From assembly GCA_028285525.1 (NCBI GenBank), contig JANQOZ010000124.1:1-60645 (forward strand): a stretch of DNA of 60,645 nucleotides, given 5' to 3'. The notes under the pieces are model-generated. The model was not told the origin of the DNA. It worked only from the letters and a program-made list of their open reading frames with translations, and ran no database searches. Every line of letters begins with the position of its first letter. Within the stretch, counting starts at the first letter, position 1. Both the position numbers and the translations under genes were made by a program. The DNA is from Lysobacterales bacterium (GTDB taxonomy: Bacteria; Pseudomonadota; Gammaproteobacteria; Xanthomonadales; SZUA-38). Positions 28,153 through 36,549 of this stretch are shown piece after piece.

Positions 28153-30912
28153 ATGGACGCTTCCCCAGCTTTGCCGCCGGGGCTTCGCGATCTGGCCGCG
28201 GCGGACTCGGCGTTTGCTGAGCGTCTAGACCCGCTGCTCGCCTATAGCAGCTATGCGCTGAGGGTTCTCGAAGCTGAAGCCGACTGGCTGCAGGCGCAAT
28301 GGACAAGCGGTGCACTGCAGGCGCCGCTCGACCTCGAGCAGCTTCAGGTCGGGATTGGCCTGGACGGATCTCCCGGCGCGCTGCAGGAACTGCCGGAAGA
28401 CCGGTTTGTGGCTTCGCTTCGCCGCCTGCGTCACCGGGCGCTGTTTTCGATTTTATGGCGCGATTTCTCGGGTGAGGACTCGGTTGCGGAAACCCTGGCG
28501 GCGCTTTCCGCTGCGGCCCGCGTGCTGATCGGACTGGCGGTGGACCGGGCGCGGGCCGAGCTGACGGAAAAGCACGGCGTGCCGCGCAGCGCCGACGGCG
28601 CACCTCAGGACCTGGTTGTGCTCGCTCTCGGCAAGCTGGGCGGGGGAGAGCTGAATTTTTCCTCCGACGTTGATCTGATTTTTGCCTTCGGCGAAGCGGG
28701 TGAAAGCGACGGCCGTCGCAGCTTAAGCAACGAGGATTTCTTCGCCCGGGTCGTACGGCGCACGATGAAGCTGCTCGAGGCGGTGACCGAGCTGGGGTTT
28801 GTCTATCGGGTGGATCTTCGTTTGCGGCCGTTCGGAGACGCGGGGCGTCTGGCGCTGAGTTTTGCCGCGACCGAGCAGTATTATCTGCGCGAGGGCCGGG
28901 ACTGGGAGCGCTATGCGCTCCAAAAGGCAACGCCCATCGCCGGCGATCTGAGCCTCGGCCGGGAGCTGCTGCGCACGCTGACGCCTTTCGTTTATCGACG
29001 CTACGTGGACTACGGCGTTTTTGACTCGCTGCGCGACATCAAGACGCTGATTCGCGAGAGCGGTCGGGAACAGGAGGGTAACCTCAAGCTCGGGCCTGGC
29101 GGAATACGGGAAATCGAGTTTCTTACCCAGGCGTTTCAGCTTGTGCGCGGCGGCCGGGAGCCGACCCTGCGCGAGCCCAGCCTGGCGGCCGCGCTCAAGG
29201 CCGTGGGTCAGCTCAAGCTGCTGCCTGCTGAAGAGGTGGCAGACCTGCTGAGTGCCTACTACCTGCTGCGTCGCGTCGAAAATCGACTGCAGCAAAAAGC
29301 CGATCAGCAGGTGCACTGCCTGCCCGACGCGCCGGACGCGCTGCGCACACTTGCCAGCAGCTGCGGCTTTTCCGACGAGCGGGGGCTGGTGGAAAAGCTT
29401 GGGGAGGCTCGGGGCCGCGTCCACGAAATTTTCAGCAGAACGTTTGCCCCGGCCCCGGCCGCAGCGGCGGATCAATGGGAATGGCAGGCATGGCAGTTCC
29501 GCCACAGCAACGAAAAGGCGTCGCAGGCGCTGGCACGGCTCGGCTACGCCGACCCCGACGCGGCGAGCGAGGTCCTGCAGCGCTTTCAGAATCATGCGGC
29601 GCTTCGCGCCGCGGGCGTCAGGGGCCGAGCGCTCGTTGACCAGCTGCTGCCGCTGCTGCTGAAGCAGGTCGCCGAGGGTGGTGGGCACACGCGGCTGCTG
29701 GACAGTGTCCTCAACATCATCGCCGGGATTTGCCGTAGAACCGCCTACCTCGCGCTCCTCGTGGAGCAGCCGCAGGTACGTGAGCGGTTGATCTGGGTTT
29801 GCGCCCAAAGCCGATGGCTGACTGAGCGCCTCCGTGAGCACCCGGCGCTTCTGGATGATCTGATCGCGCCGGCGCCGATCGAGGATGTCGTGGAGCTGAG
29901 GCGCCAGCTGCTGCTGGCATCACGGTCGGCTGAGGGGGATCCCGAGCAGGAGCTGCTGGCCCTCTGTCAGTTTCAACAGCGTGAAATGGTCACGCTGGCG
30001 ATGGCATTTCTCGGAGGAACGCTCGACGCCCTGATCGCCGGGCGACTCCTGACGCAGCTGGCGGAGGGGCTGCTAGACCAGGTGCTCCAGCTTGCCGTCT
30101 CGGACCTCGCCGGCCGTTTTGGCACCCCGGGTGACGTTCCGTTCGGCGCTATCGGCTACGGCACGCTGGGCACCCGAGAGATGCGCTTCGACTCCGATCT
30201 GGATCTGGTGTTCCTGACGGGGGCGCTAAGCGACAGCGCGGAGACTGACGGGCCCAAGCCGCTCCCGGTTCGGCAGTACTACACGAGGCTGGTCCGTCGA
30301 CTGATCAGCCTTCTGACGCTGCGAACGCCGTTCGGCAGGCTTTACGAAGTGGACACGCGCCTGCGGCCCAACGGCGGTGCCGGGTTCCTGGTTTCCACCC
30401 TTGGGGCGTATGAGAGCTATCAAAACGACAGCGCCTGGGTGTGGGAGTGGCAGGCGCTGGTCAGGGCGCGTCCGGTTTCGGGGAGCAGCGAGGCCGGACG
30501 GGACTTTGCTCGGATCCGGAGGGCGGCGCTCGCGCGGCCCCGTGAGCGGGAATCGCTGCGCGCGGATATTCTGACGATGCGAGAAAAAATGCAGCAGGAA
30601 GCCGCTTCTGCTGGCGAACGGTTCAAGTTTCGTCCTGGCGCAAGGCTGGATATCGAGTTTTTGTGCCAGTTTCTGTGCCTGGCCTATGCAGAGACCTATC
30701 CGGGACTGCTGGATGTGGTCGGTACACCCGAGCTGGTCCGGGCGAGCGCGTCCGCGGGCCTACTGAACTCCGGCCAGGCCGAAACGCTGGTAGCCGGCTA
30801 CCTATCTTCGATCGATTCAGAGCTGCGGCTGTCGCTGGGCGCAGCGCTCGGCCCGGATGCGTCAGCGCACGAGGCCAGGGTGCATGAAGTCTGGCGGCAA
30901 GTGATGACTTAG
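28153..30912 (+). CDS. glnE: bifunctional glutamine synthetase adenylyltransferase/adenylyl-removing enzyme
   Basis: This 919-residue protein has two nucleotidyltransferase halves. The N-terminal adenylyl-removing site is LGGGELNFSSDVDLIFAF (about residues 160-180) and the C-terminal adenylyltransferase site is LGTREMRFDSDLDLVFL (about residues 670-690). A helical regulatory linker that senses PII lies between them. It tunes glutamine synthetase activity to nitrogen status. ATG 28153 is chosen; the longer open frame overlaps the preceding lipoprotein gene. Length is close to that of E. coli GlnE. Confidence 0.97.
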   Translation: MDASPALPPGLRDLAAADSAFAERLDPLLAYSSYALRVLEAEADWLQAQWTSGALQAPLDLEQLQVGIGLDGSPGALQELPEDRFVASLRRLRHRALFSILWRDFSGEDSVAETLAALSAAARVLIGLAVDRARAELTEKHGVPRSADGAPQDLVVLALGKLGGGELNFSSDVDLIFAFGEAGESDGRRSLSNEDFFARVVRRTMKLLEAVTELGFVYRVDLRLRPFGDAGRLALSFAATEQYYLREGRDWERYALQKATPIAGDLSLGRELLRTLTPFVYRRYVDYGVFDSLRDIKTLIRESGREQEGNLKLGPGGIREIEFLTQAFQLVRGGREPTLREPSLAAALKAVGQLKLLPAEEVADLLSAYYLLRRVENRLQQKADQQVHCLPDAPDALRTLASSCGFSDERGLVEKLGEARGRVHEIFSRTFAPAPAAAADQWEWQAWQFRHSNEKASQALARLGYADPDAASEVLQRFQNHAALRAAGVRGRALVDQLLPLLLKQVAEGGGHTRLLDSVLNIIAGICRRTAYLALLVEQPQVRERLIWVCAQSRWLTERLREHPALLDDLIAPAPIEDVVELRRQLLLASRSAEGDPEQELLALCQFQQREMVTLAMAFLGGTLDALIAGRLLTQLAEGLLDQVLQLAVSDLAGRFGTPGDVPFGAIGYGTLGTREMRFDSDLDLVFLTGALSDSAETDGPKPLPVRQYYTRLVRRLISLLTLRTPFGRLYEVDTRLRPNGGAGFLVSTLGAYESYQNDSAWVWEWQALVRARPVSGSSEAGRDFARIRRAALARPRERESLRADILTMREKMQQEAASAGERFKFRPGARLDIEFLCQFLCLAYAETYPGLLDVVGTPELVRASASAGLLNSGQAETLVAGYLSSIDSELRLSLGAALGPDASAHEARVHEVWRQVMT

Positions 30913-30982
30913 CGGAACACGGGTAAGTCGTACATGTGTTGGAGGAGAGGGGGACGTGAGCTGATGCGTCAAAAAAGCACGC

Positions 30983-31012
30983 AAAAAAGAAGGGGAGCCG
31001 AGGCTCCCCTTC
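30983..31012 (-). terminator. strong intrinsic terminator on the minus strand with no known gene upstream
   Basis: Read on the minus strand, a perfect 10-bp stem GAAGGGGAGC/GCTCCCCTTC with a four-base loop is followed by six T residues, and a second T6 lies 6 nt further on. On the plus strand there is no T-run, so it does not look like the glnE terminator. No annotated minus-strand gene precedes it; the nearest minus gene is mnmC, which lies beyond the plus-strand transposase-like gene. Confidence 0.8.
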
Positions 31013-31474
31013 CGAGAAGTTGTGCTAGTTCCTGCTCGTCCACGCTCTGCAGCGCGCTTCCCGTCGAGCTTTTCCTAACTTTGCGGGGCTTCGCTCCCAG
31101 CTATTGATAAATGGCTGCTCGCGTCTTCCTCGCTTCGGACCGCTTCGCGTCCGCCTTTCTTTTTCGACGTCGCCGGCGCTTTCGCGTCGCCTGGCGTCTA
31201 TCTCAGAGAAGAGCTACTCCTCCTCGCACCTGCCGCGGTGGTTGTCGGTCGGCTGCCTTCCCGGTTTCCCGTTGGGCGCCGCCTTGCGGCAGAACGTCTC
31301 TTTACCACCTGAGACGCCTCGCTTTGGCTGGTGTCCTGACCCTGAATTCCTGGTGGGGCTTTCAGCGCCGGGCCTGACCGTTGCGTTGGAATAAAAGCTA
31401 CTCCTGTGCCCCCGATTCGGTCAACGCTCAGTCGCTGCCTGACAAAATATTGGAGTAAATGCCATTTTATTAGG
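31013..31474. other. noncoding stretch with several small hairpins
   Basis: This stretch holds no convincing coding frame. It contains several small GC stems capped by TTC or CTT: near 31084 (GGGGC-ttc-GCTCCC), near 31137 (CGGACCGCTTCGCGTCCG), near 31168 (GGCG to CGCC around CTTTCG) and near 31279 (GCCGC-ctt-GCGGC). Together with the minus-strand terminator at its left end, it could be a structured minus-strand RNA or a decayed mobile element. Confidence 0.4.
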
Positions 31475-31500
31475 TTGAGGGGTCGGGTTTGTTGTTTGTG
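31475..31500 (+). repeat. 26-bp direct repeat, copy 1
   Basis: This copy reads TTGAGGGGTCGGGTTTGTTG (first 20 bases) and matches copy 2 at 31555-31580 at 21 of 26 positions. The start-to-start spacing is 80 bp. A shared GG(A/T)ACAAA follows each copy (31508 and 31590). The repeats lie upstream of the transposase-like gene. Confidence 0.7.
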
Positions 31501-31554
31501 CATATCTGGAACAAAAGGCCGATTTACCCAGCTTTCCTCACAAAAGATTCACGC

Positions 31555-31580
31555 TTAAGGGGCCAGGTTTGTTGTTATTG
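31555..31580 (+). repeat. 26-bp direct repeat, copy 2
   Basis: This copy reads TTAAGGGGCCAGGTTTGTTG (first 20 bases). Mismatches to copy 1 fall at repeat positions 3, 9, 11, 23 and 24. The surrounding 31440-31800 is clearly more AT-rich than the flanking genes, consistent with acquired DNA. The stretch 31581-31840 holds nothing else I can name. Confidence 0.7.
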
Positions 31581-31840
31581 TTCAAAAATGGTACAAACGG
31601 AAATGCAGCTGATTGAGGCTGTTTGAGAAGACGTCAAAGTCCATTTAAAAACAACACATTAAGGCGGTTTTCCGGCAAATTTCGTTTTTTGCATGACAGG
31701 GGGAAAATTTTTCATGACTGTCGTAACGCCCCTGATTTTGTAAGGTTCGTGATCTAAGTGATGGAAAAATCGAAAAATCTGCATCCCGAAGCCTGCCGTG
31801 GAAAATTGCGTCTGGCTTGAGCGGGTGTCGGAGAGCGGAA

Positions 31841-32791
31841 TTGGCTAGATCAAAAAGAATAGAATCCGCTGGCGGCTGGTATCACGTCTCCAATCGAGGG
31901 GCGGGCAGGCAGCGCATTTTTCGAAATGACGAGCACCGTTTGACCTTCCTTGAGCTGCTCGGCAGTCTCCAGGAGCAGCATCGGGTGGAGGTGCATGCCT
32001 ACTGCATGATGACCAACCGCTACGACCTGATCGTTCACACGCTACGTGCCAACCTGTCGATGGCGATGCGACACCTAGGCGGCGTATACACGCAGCGCTA
32101 CAACCGGATGACCGGCCGCGATGGCCCGCTGTTTCGCGGGCGATTCAGAGCGACGCTCTTTGAGCCGGAGATCGCTCTGCTGGCCGTATCCCGGCATCTG
32201 CATCGCCGGCCGCTCGTAACCGGCACCGTCCAGCGCCTCGACCGATACCGCTGGTCCAGCTATCCGAGCTACGTGACCAGTCGACGGCAGCCAGGATGGC
32301 TTCAGCGTGCGGCGATTCTCGAGCTGACCGGAGAAAACGCCCGGAGCTACCGGCAGTACGTCGAGCGGGAGGGCGAGAGCAACGAGCTGGTCCGTCGCTT
32401 CTACCGACAAACTCGCCCAGGTTCGATCCTCGGCAGCGACAGTTTCCGGCGGCAGGTGCTGCGGGGGCAGGATCCAGAGGCCGGCGACCATCCGGATCTT
32501 GCCGACGATCCTATACCGCCCCGCAGAATTATCCGCCTGACGGCTGACCACTTCGGCGTCACGCGCCGCAGCGTCCTGACGTCCACTCGGGGTCGATTGA
32601 ATCGTGCCAGGCTGGCCGCCCTTTGGCTTTGTCGGCGCCACAGTCGACAGACGCTGGAGCAGCTAGCAGAGTTATTTCGAGTCAGCAGCTTTGGCACCGT
32701 GTCGGCTGCGCTCCATCGGGCCAAATCGCGAATGGGTGATGAGTTTTGGCGTGAAGTCCAGAAGATTGAGCGGCAGCTCACTCTCGACTAA
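31841..32791 (+). CDS. REP-associated (Y1/IS200-like) transposase homologue lacking catalytic residues
   Basis: This 316-residue protein has the full plan of the REP-associated transposase group: MARSKRIESAGGWYHVSNRG at the start, HAYCMMTN, MRHLGGVYTQRYNR, GPLFRGRFRATLF, and a C-terminal DnaA-like HTH (about 225-300, HFGVTRRSVL to SSFGTVSAALHRA). The HUH motif, normally NHYHL, reads NRYDL (R60, D62). The expected Tyr in the SRYIHLNPVRAG-type segment is His119. Strand transfer chemistry should therefore be lost while the DNA-binding fold is kept. TTG 31841 is preferred over TTG 31817 because it yields the family N-terminus and follows GGAGAGCGGA. Confidence 0.85.
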   Translation: MARSKRIESAGGWYHVSNRGAGRQRIFRNDEHRLTFLELLGSLQEQHRVEVHAYCMMTNRYDLIVHTLRANLSMAMRHLGGVYTQRYNRMTGRDGPLFRGRFRATLFEPEIALLAVSRHLHRRPLVTGTVQRLDRYRWSSYPSYVTSRRQPGWLQRAAILELTGENARSYRQYVEREGESNELVRRFYRQTRPGSILGSDSFRRQVLRGQDPEAGDHPDLADDPIPPRRIIRLTADHFGVTRRSVLTSTRGRLNRARLAALWLCRRHSRQTLEQLAELFRVSSFGTVSAALHRAKSRMGDEFWREVQKIERQLTLD

Positions 32792-32816
32792 GCGCGACCG
32801 GCAGGGTTGAGACGGT

Positions 32817-34688
32817 CTACGTCGCCGGCGTGCCGACTTGGCCGCGCCGCAGATCGCGCAGTACAAAGCGACTGGTGCAGACGCCGAGCGCGAGGTCCCG
32901 CGGCAGCGGCCAGGGATCGCCGACCAGCACGCTGGCAAGCCACTCTCCCAAGAGCGGGCCTGTGGTGAAGCCGCGAGCGCCAAGCCCACCGATCAGGTAG
33001 AGCCCGGCGAGCCAGGGTGCTGGCTCTCCGGGTCGTCCACCTCGCACCCAACGCAACTTCGCTGCTGCCTGCGTCATATCCAGCACCGGGCCAGCCACCG
33101 GAAGTCGGTCCGGCGTAGCCAAGCGCCAGCCGGACCACTCGTCGACGACCTCGGCAGAAAAGTTGAGTGTCGGAAAAGCCTCGGTGATCGCAGAGGCCAG
33201 GGCCGGTCTCACGGCAGCGGTACCCTCGCGTTCAAAGCTGGCGCCGGCCCAGTGATGTCCGCCCGCCGGCGGGTGCAGATACTTTGGTCCGAAAACCGCG
33301 CAGCGCAGGGAAGCCGAGCTTTTAGTTTGATTGATTCGGATCGACCGGCCTCGCCAGCGCTCCAAAGGAAGTCCGGTAGTCGGACCCAGGGCATCCGCAC
33401 CGGTCGCCAGCACGACCGTCTCTCTGCTGACCGATTTGCCCGAATGCTCCAGGCGCCAGGCCGAATCGCCGGGAACCAGCGCGCTGACGTTCTGTTCGTC
33501 AAAGGCATCGCGGCCGTAATTTCGGACCACGCCGGCCTCAGGAAACCAGAGAGCTCCAGGTGCCGCCAGGTCCCCGACGCCACTGGCGGCGCCAACATCC
33601 GGCGCCGGCAGCACCGCCAGGTGCTTGGGTTCAGCACGCCACAGCTCGGCGATGCGGTGGAAGCGGCTCCATGCTTTGCTGCCGTCAGCCAGCAGCAGCG
33701 CGCCGCACGGATCGAACTCGGCCCGCTGGCTCCAGTAGGACAGGGCATACCGGTAGGCATGCCAGAAAAAGCGCCCGGCTGGACCGTCCCCGGCCTCGAG
33801 TCTCGGCATCACCGAAACCGACGGGTTGCTCGATGCACCCGATCCGCCGTCGAGCACCTCGACCCGCCGCTGCCGCTGCCGCAGCGCGGAGGCCAGACAC
33901 CGGCCTGCAACGCCGCCACCGATGATCGTTACCCGATCCGTCGACGGCGGCGCAGGCGGCTGAAACCAGCCCGGACAGCCTGATGCGGGACGACCGCCGT
34001 AGACGCCCATCAGCCGCTCGCGCTTGCTGCCAAAGCCCGGTGCTCGGCTCAGCGCAAAGCCCAGGCGCGCGAGTTCTTCGCGAACCCTGGTGGCCGTGGT
34101 GAAGGTCGCCAGCCGTCCCTCGGTGGCGGTGAGGCGGGCAACCTCTGCGAGCACTTCAGCGCGCCACATCTGCGGGTTGCATGACGGCGAGAAGCCGTCG
34201 AGAAACCAGGAGTCCACCACCGCTTCGAGCTGGACCAGCTCGTCGAGCACATCGCCGAACATGAGCGTCAGGGTCACGTCGTCCGCCAGCTGCAGGCGAT
34301 GGTAGCCCGGCGTGAGCGCCGGATAGCAACGCAGCAGCTCCGCGCTGAAGGGCTTGAGTGCCGGCCAGCGCCGGTGAATGCCCGCCAGCTGACTTTCGGT
34401 GAATGGGTGCGCCTCGACGGCCAGGTAATGCAGCCGCTGTTCGGGCAGGCGATGCTGGCGCCAAAGACGCCACGTTTCCAGAAAAGTCAGCCCGGTGCCG
34501 AAACCGGTTTCGGCCACCGTGTGGCGCCGCTGCCCTCGCCAGCGCTCCGGCAGGGCGCAGCCCGTGAGAAATACGAGTCGCTTTTCGTCCTGCGCACCGC
34601 GGCGCTGAAAATAGATGTCCCGATAGCGATCCGATCGCACCGCGCCGTCAGCTTCGGGCGCCAGCTTCGGGTCGGTCAGCTCAAACAT
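32817..34688 (-). CDS. mnmC: bifunctional tRNA 5-methylaminomethyl-2-thiouridine biosynthesis protein MnmC
   Basis: This 623-residue protein has an N-terminal methyltransferase domain (about residues 1-235) with TVAETGFGTGLTFLETWRLW and the DSWFLDGFSPSCNPQMW segment. A C-terminal FAD oxidoreductase domain with the Rossmann loop VTIIGGGVAGRCLASALRQR follows. It converts cmnm5s2U34 of tRNA to mnm5s2U34 in two steps. Length and domain order match E. coli MnmC. It is convergent with the transposase-like gene (25-bp gap). Confidence 0.95.
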   Translation of the reverse strand: MFELTDPKLAPEADGAVRSDRYRDIYFQRRGAQDEKRLVFLTGCALPERWRGQRRHTVAETGFGTGLTFLETWRLWRQHRLPEQRLHYLAVEAHPFTESQLAGIHRRWPALKPFSAELLRCYPALTPGYHRLQLADDVTLTLMFGDVLDELVQLEAVVDSWFLDGFSPSCNPQMWRAEVLAEVARLTATEGRLATFTTATRVREELARLGFALSRAPGFGSKRERLMGVYGGRPASGCPGWFQPPAPPSTDRVTIIGGGVAGRCLASALRQRQRRVEVLDGGSGASSNPSVSVMPRLEAGDGPAGRFFWHAYRYALSYWSQRAEFDPCGALLLADGSKAWSRFHRIAELWRAEPKHLAVLPAPDVGAASGVGDLAAPGALWFPEAGVVRNYGRDAFDEQNVSALVPGDSAWRLEHSGKSVSRETVVLATGADALGPTTGLPLERWRGRSIRINQTKSSASLRCAVFGPKYLHPPAGGHHWAGASFEREGTAAVRPALASAITEAFPTLNFSAEVVDEWSGWRLATPDRLPVAGPVLDMTQAAAKLRWVRGGRPGEPAPWLAGLYLIGGLGARGFTTGPLLGEWLASVLVGDPWPLPRDLALGVCTSRFVLRDLRRGQVGTPAT

Positions 34689-34710
34689 GGAATTTGGTAG
34701 ACGGGCGTCG

Positions 34711-36549
34711 TCAAAACCCGAACAGGTGATCGATGCTGAAGCGGGCCGCTGGGCCCGAGCTCATGGTTAGGCCGTGATAGCCGAACAGGCGGCAGCGGGT
34801 ATCGCGAATCAGCAGCTGATGCGGCTGAGCGAGCAGACGCTGATCGAACACCTCGTCCAGCGAGAACTGGGCTGAGCCGTTTTCGGCGATGTGCAGGACC
34901 GACTCGGCCAGCATGCTGCCAGACCCGTCCAGCAGGCGGAGCTCGGTTTCGGACTGCGGATGCCAGCCGGCGGAGCTGGGATAGATCAGCGTGAAGAATC
35001 CCGAGGTCTCCGGCAGCGCGGGGCGCCCGAAGAGCCGTGTTGTTAGGCCCGGCGGCGGGCCGCTGTAGCTCTGCGGCTCGGATCGATAGGTATTCAGAAG
35101 GTTAAACATGTGGCTGCCGAAGCTGGTCTCGCTCTGGTGACCGGAGCGGCGATGATGGTAGCGAAAAATCGCGTGCAGCCAGCCGTCGACAGGACCCGCG
35201 CGTTCGGGATCGTAGCTCAGCTCGAGGTGGCCCGGCGCTTCCGGCTTCACCGTATGCCACGGGCGCACGCCGTCCACCGCATCCGGCAGCGCCTCACAGC
35301 TCAAGACTCGACCCGTCCGATCAAAGGTCCGCAGCCGCAGCTTCGCCTGGTCGTCCAGGCGGGACATGGGCGTTATCAACAGCTGGCAGTCGTATTGCTC
35401 CGGGGGCAGGATGGGCGCAACCAGCAGATAGCCGCGGCCCAGATGTTGGGCCGCCTCCCAGTAGTCGGGATCGTGGCTTAGGTCCTCGCGAACGACGTTG
35501 GCGTGCGCAACGTGGGCCCGTCCTGCCCGCCGCACCTGATACCTCGGCCTCAGCAGCTGAAAACCACTGTGCAGCGTCCCCTGCGTCGCCCCCTGTCGGG
35601 TCGGCAGGCGCCAGCGACGGGTGGCGAGCGGGGGCACGTCGAAGGGCAGCGCGACGCGGTCCCGGTTGGGAATCTCGAGCGTCAGGGCGCCGGCTGGAAT
35701 CGATCGATGGTGGGGGTTCTGGAGCAGCAGCTCCACCTGCTCGGCGTCATTTTGCGGCAGCGGAATACCCCCGTAGCGGCGCGCCGGCCAGGTGTTCGCG
35801 TCGTGGGTGGTGGTGAGGCTGCCCTCAGCGTCGACGTAGTCACAGACGTATTTCAGCACGTCGTGACCGGCCGCCCCGACCGCGTGCATCAGCAGCTGGC
35901 CGCTGAAGGCCTCAACGCCCAGCGCATCGGCGATCTGCTGGCTGGTGATCTCGACAAGCTGACCCGGGTCGGTCAACGGGAAATCGAGCGAGCCGAGCTG
36001 AACGCCATCGTCGTCGAGCGCCACGCACCGCAGAGCGCCGCCGCTGGCGCCATAACGCGCCCAGTAGTTGGCGGTAGTGATCCGACTGGCAGCGCCCTTG
36101 CCGTGCCTGATCAGGGCCAGGTCAAAGACGAAGTTGAGCGGCGAAAGATAGCGGTCGGTCACCGTCAGCCAGTCCGCGGGCATCTTGAGCGAGTTGAGGT
36201 CAAAGGCCTCACCCGCCGCGCCGCCCGGCAACTGGTTGAGGTGGCCCAGCTGCGGCGAGTCAAAAGCCAGCAGCAGCAGCGGACCGCCGCGATAGGTGGA
36301 GACCGGCTCTTCGTCGACCTCGAGCTGGCGCACGTCACTGCCCAGGCGCCTCACGCCGGGCAGGCCGCTGAGCGCCAAGAACGCGTCGCAGGTCTCGAAC
36401 TGTCGGTGTGGGTCATACACCTGCAGTCCCTCGAACTGCGCCAGGCGGGCTTTGAATTCGGCAAGCAGCGGCGCCACGAGTGGATGGGCGAGTGCCTTGT
36501 AAAGTACGTTGCCGCGACCCGCGGTGTAGGTCCTCGGACTGAACGTCAC
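34711..36549 (-). CDS. conserved-looking hypothetical protein, 612 aa
   Basis: I do not recognise this 612-residue protein. It has no signal peptide or membrane segment. The N-terminal half is mixed alpha/beta (QLPGGAAGEAFDLNSLKMPA, LSPLNFVFDLALIRHGKG). The C-terminal half is beta-rich with several Tyr, His and Arg clusters (FRYHHRRSGHQSETSFGSHM) that could be a ligand site. Its ATG overlaps the stop of the ELM1-like gene (ATGA at 36546-36549), so the two are co-translated. The position beside glycan genes suggests an envelope or sugar role, but this is inference. Confidence 0.82.
   Translation of the reverse strand: MTFSPRTYTAGRGNVLYKALAHPLVAPLLAEFKARLAQFEGLQVYDPHRQFETCDAFLALSGLPGVRRLGSDVRQLEVDEEPVSTYRGGPLLLLAFDSPQLGHLNQLPGGAAGEAFDLNSLKMPADWLTVTDRYLSPLNFVFDLALIRHGKGAASRITTANYWARYGASGGALRCVALDDDGVQLGSLDFPLTDPGQLVEITSQQIADALGVEAFSGQLLMHAVGAAGHDVLKYVCDYVDAEGSLTTTHDANTWPARRYGGIPLPQNDAEQVELLLQNPHHRSIPAGALTLEIPNRDRVALPFDVPPLATRRWRLPTRQGATQGTLHSGFQLLRPRYQVRRAGRAHVAHANVVREDLSHDPDYWEAAQHLGRGYLLVAPILPPEQYDCQLLITPMSRLDDQAKLRLRTFDRTGRVLSCEALPDAVDGVRPWHTVKPEAPGHLELSYDPERAGPVDGWLHAIFRYHHRRSGHQSETSFGSHMFNLLNTYRSEPQSYSGPPPGLTTRLFGRPALPETSGFFTLIYPSSAGWHPQSETELRLLDGSGSMLAESVLHIAENGSAQFSLDEVFDQRLLAQPHQLLIRDTRCRLFGYHGLTMSSGPAARFSIDHLFGF

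Noticed and set aside
31104..31503. Overlapping 88-101 aa frames on both strands in the noncoding island
   Set aside because: They have no ribosome site, no domain, low-complexity Ser/Arg composition, and they mutually overlap.
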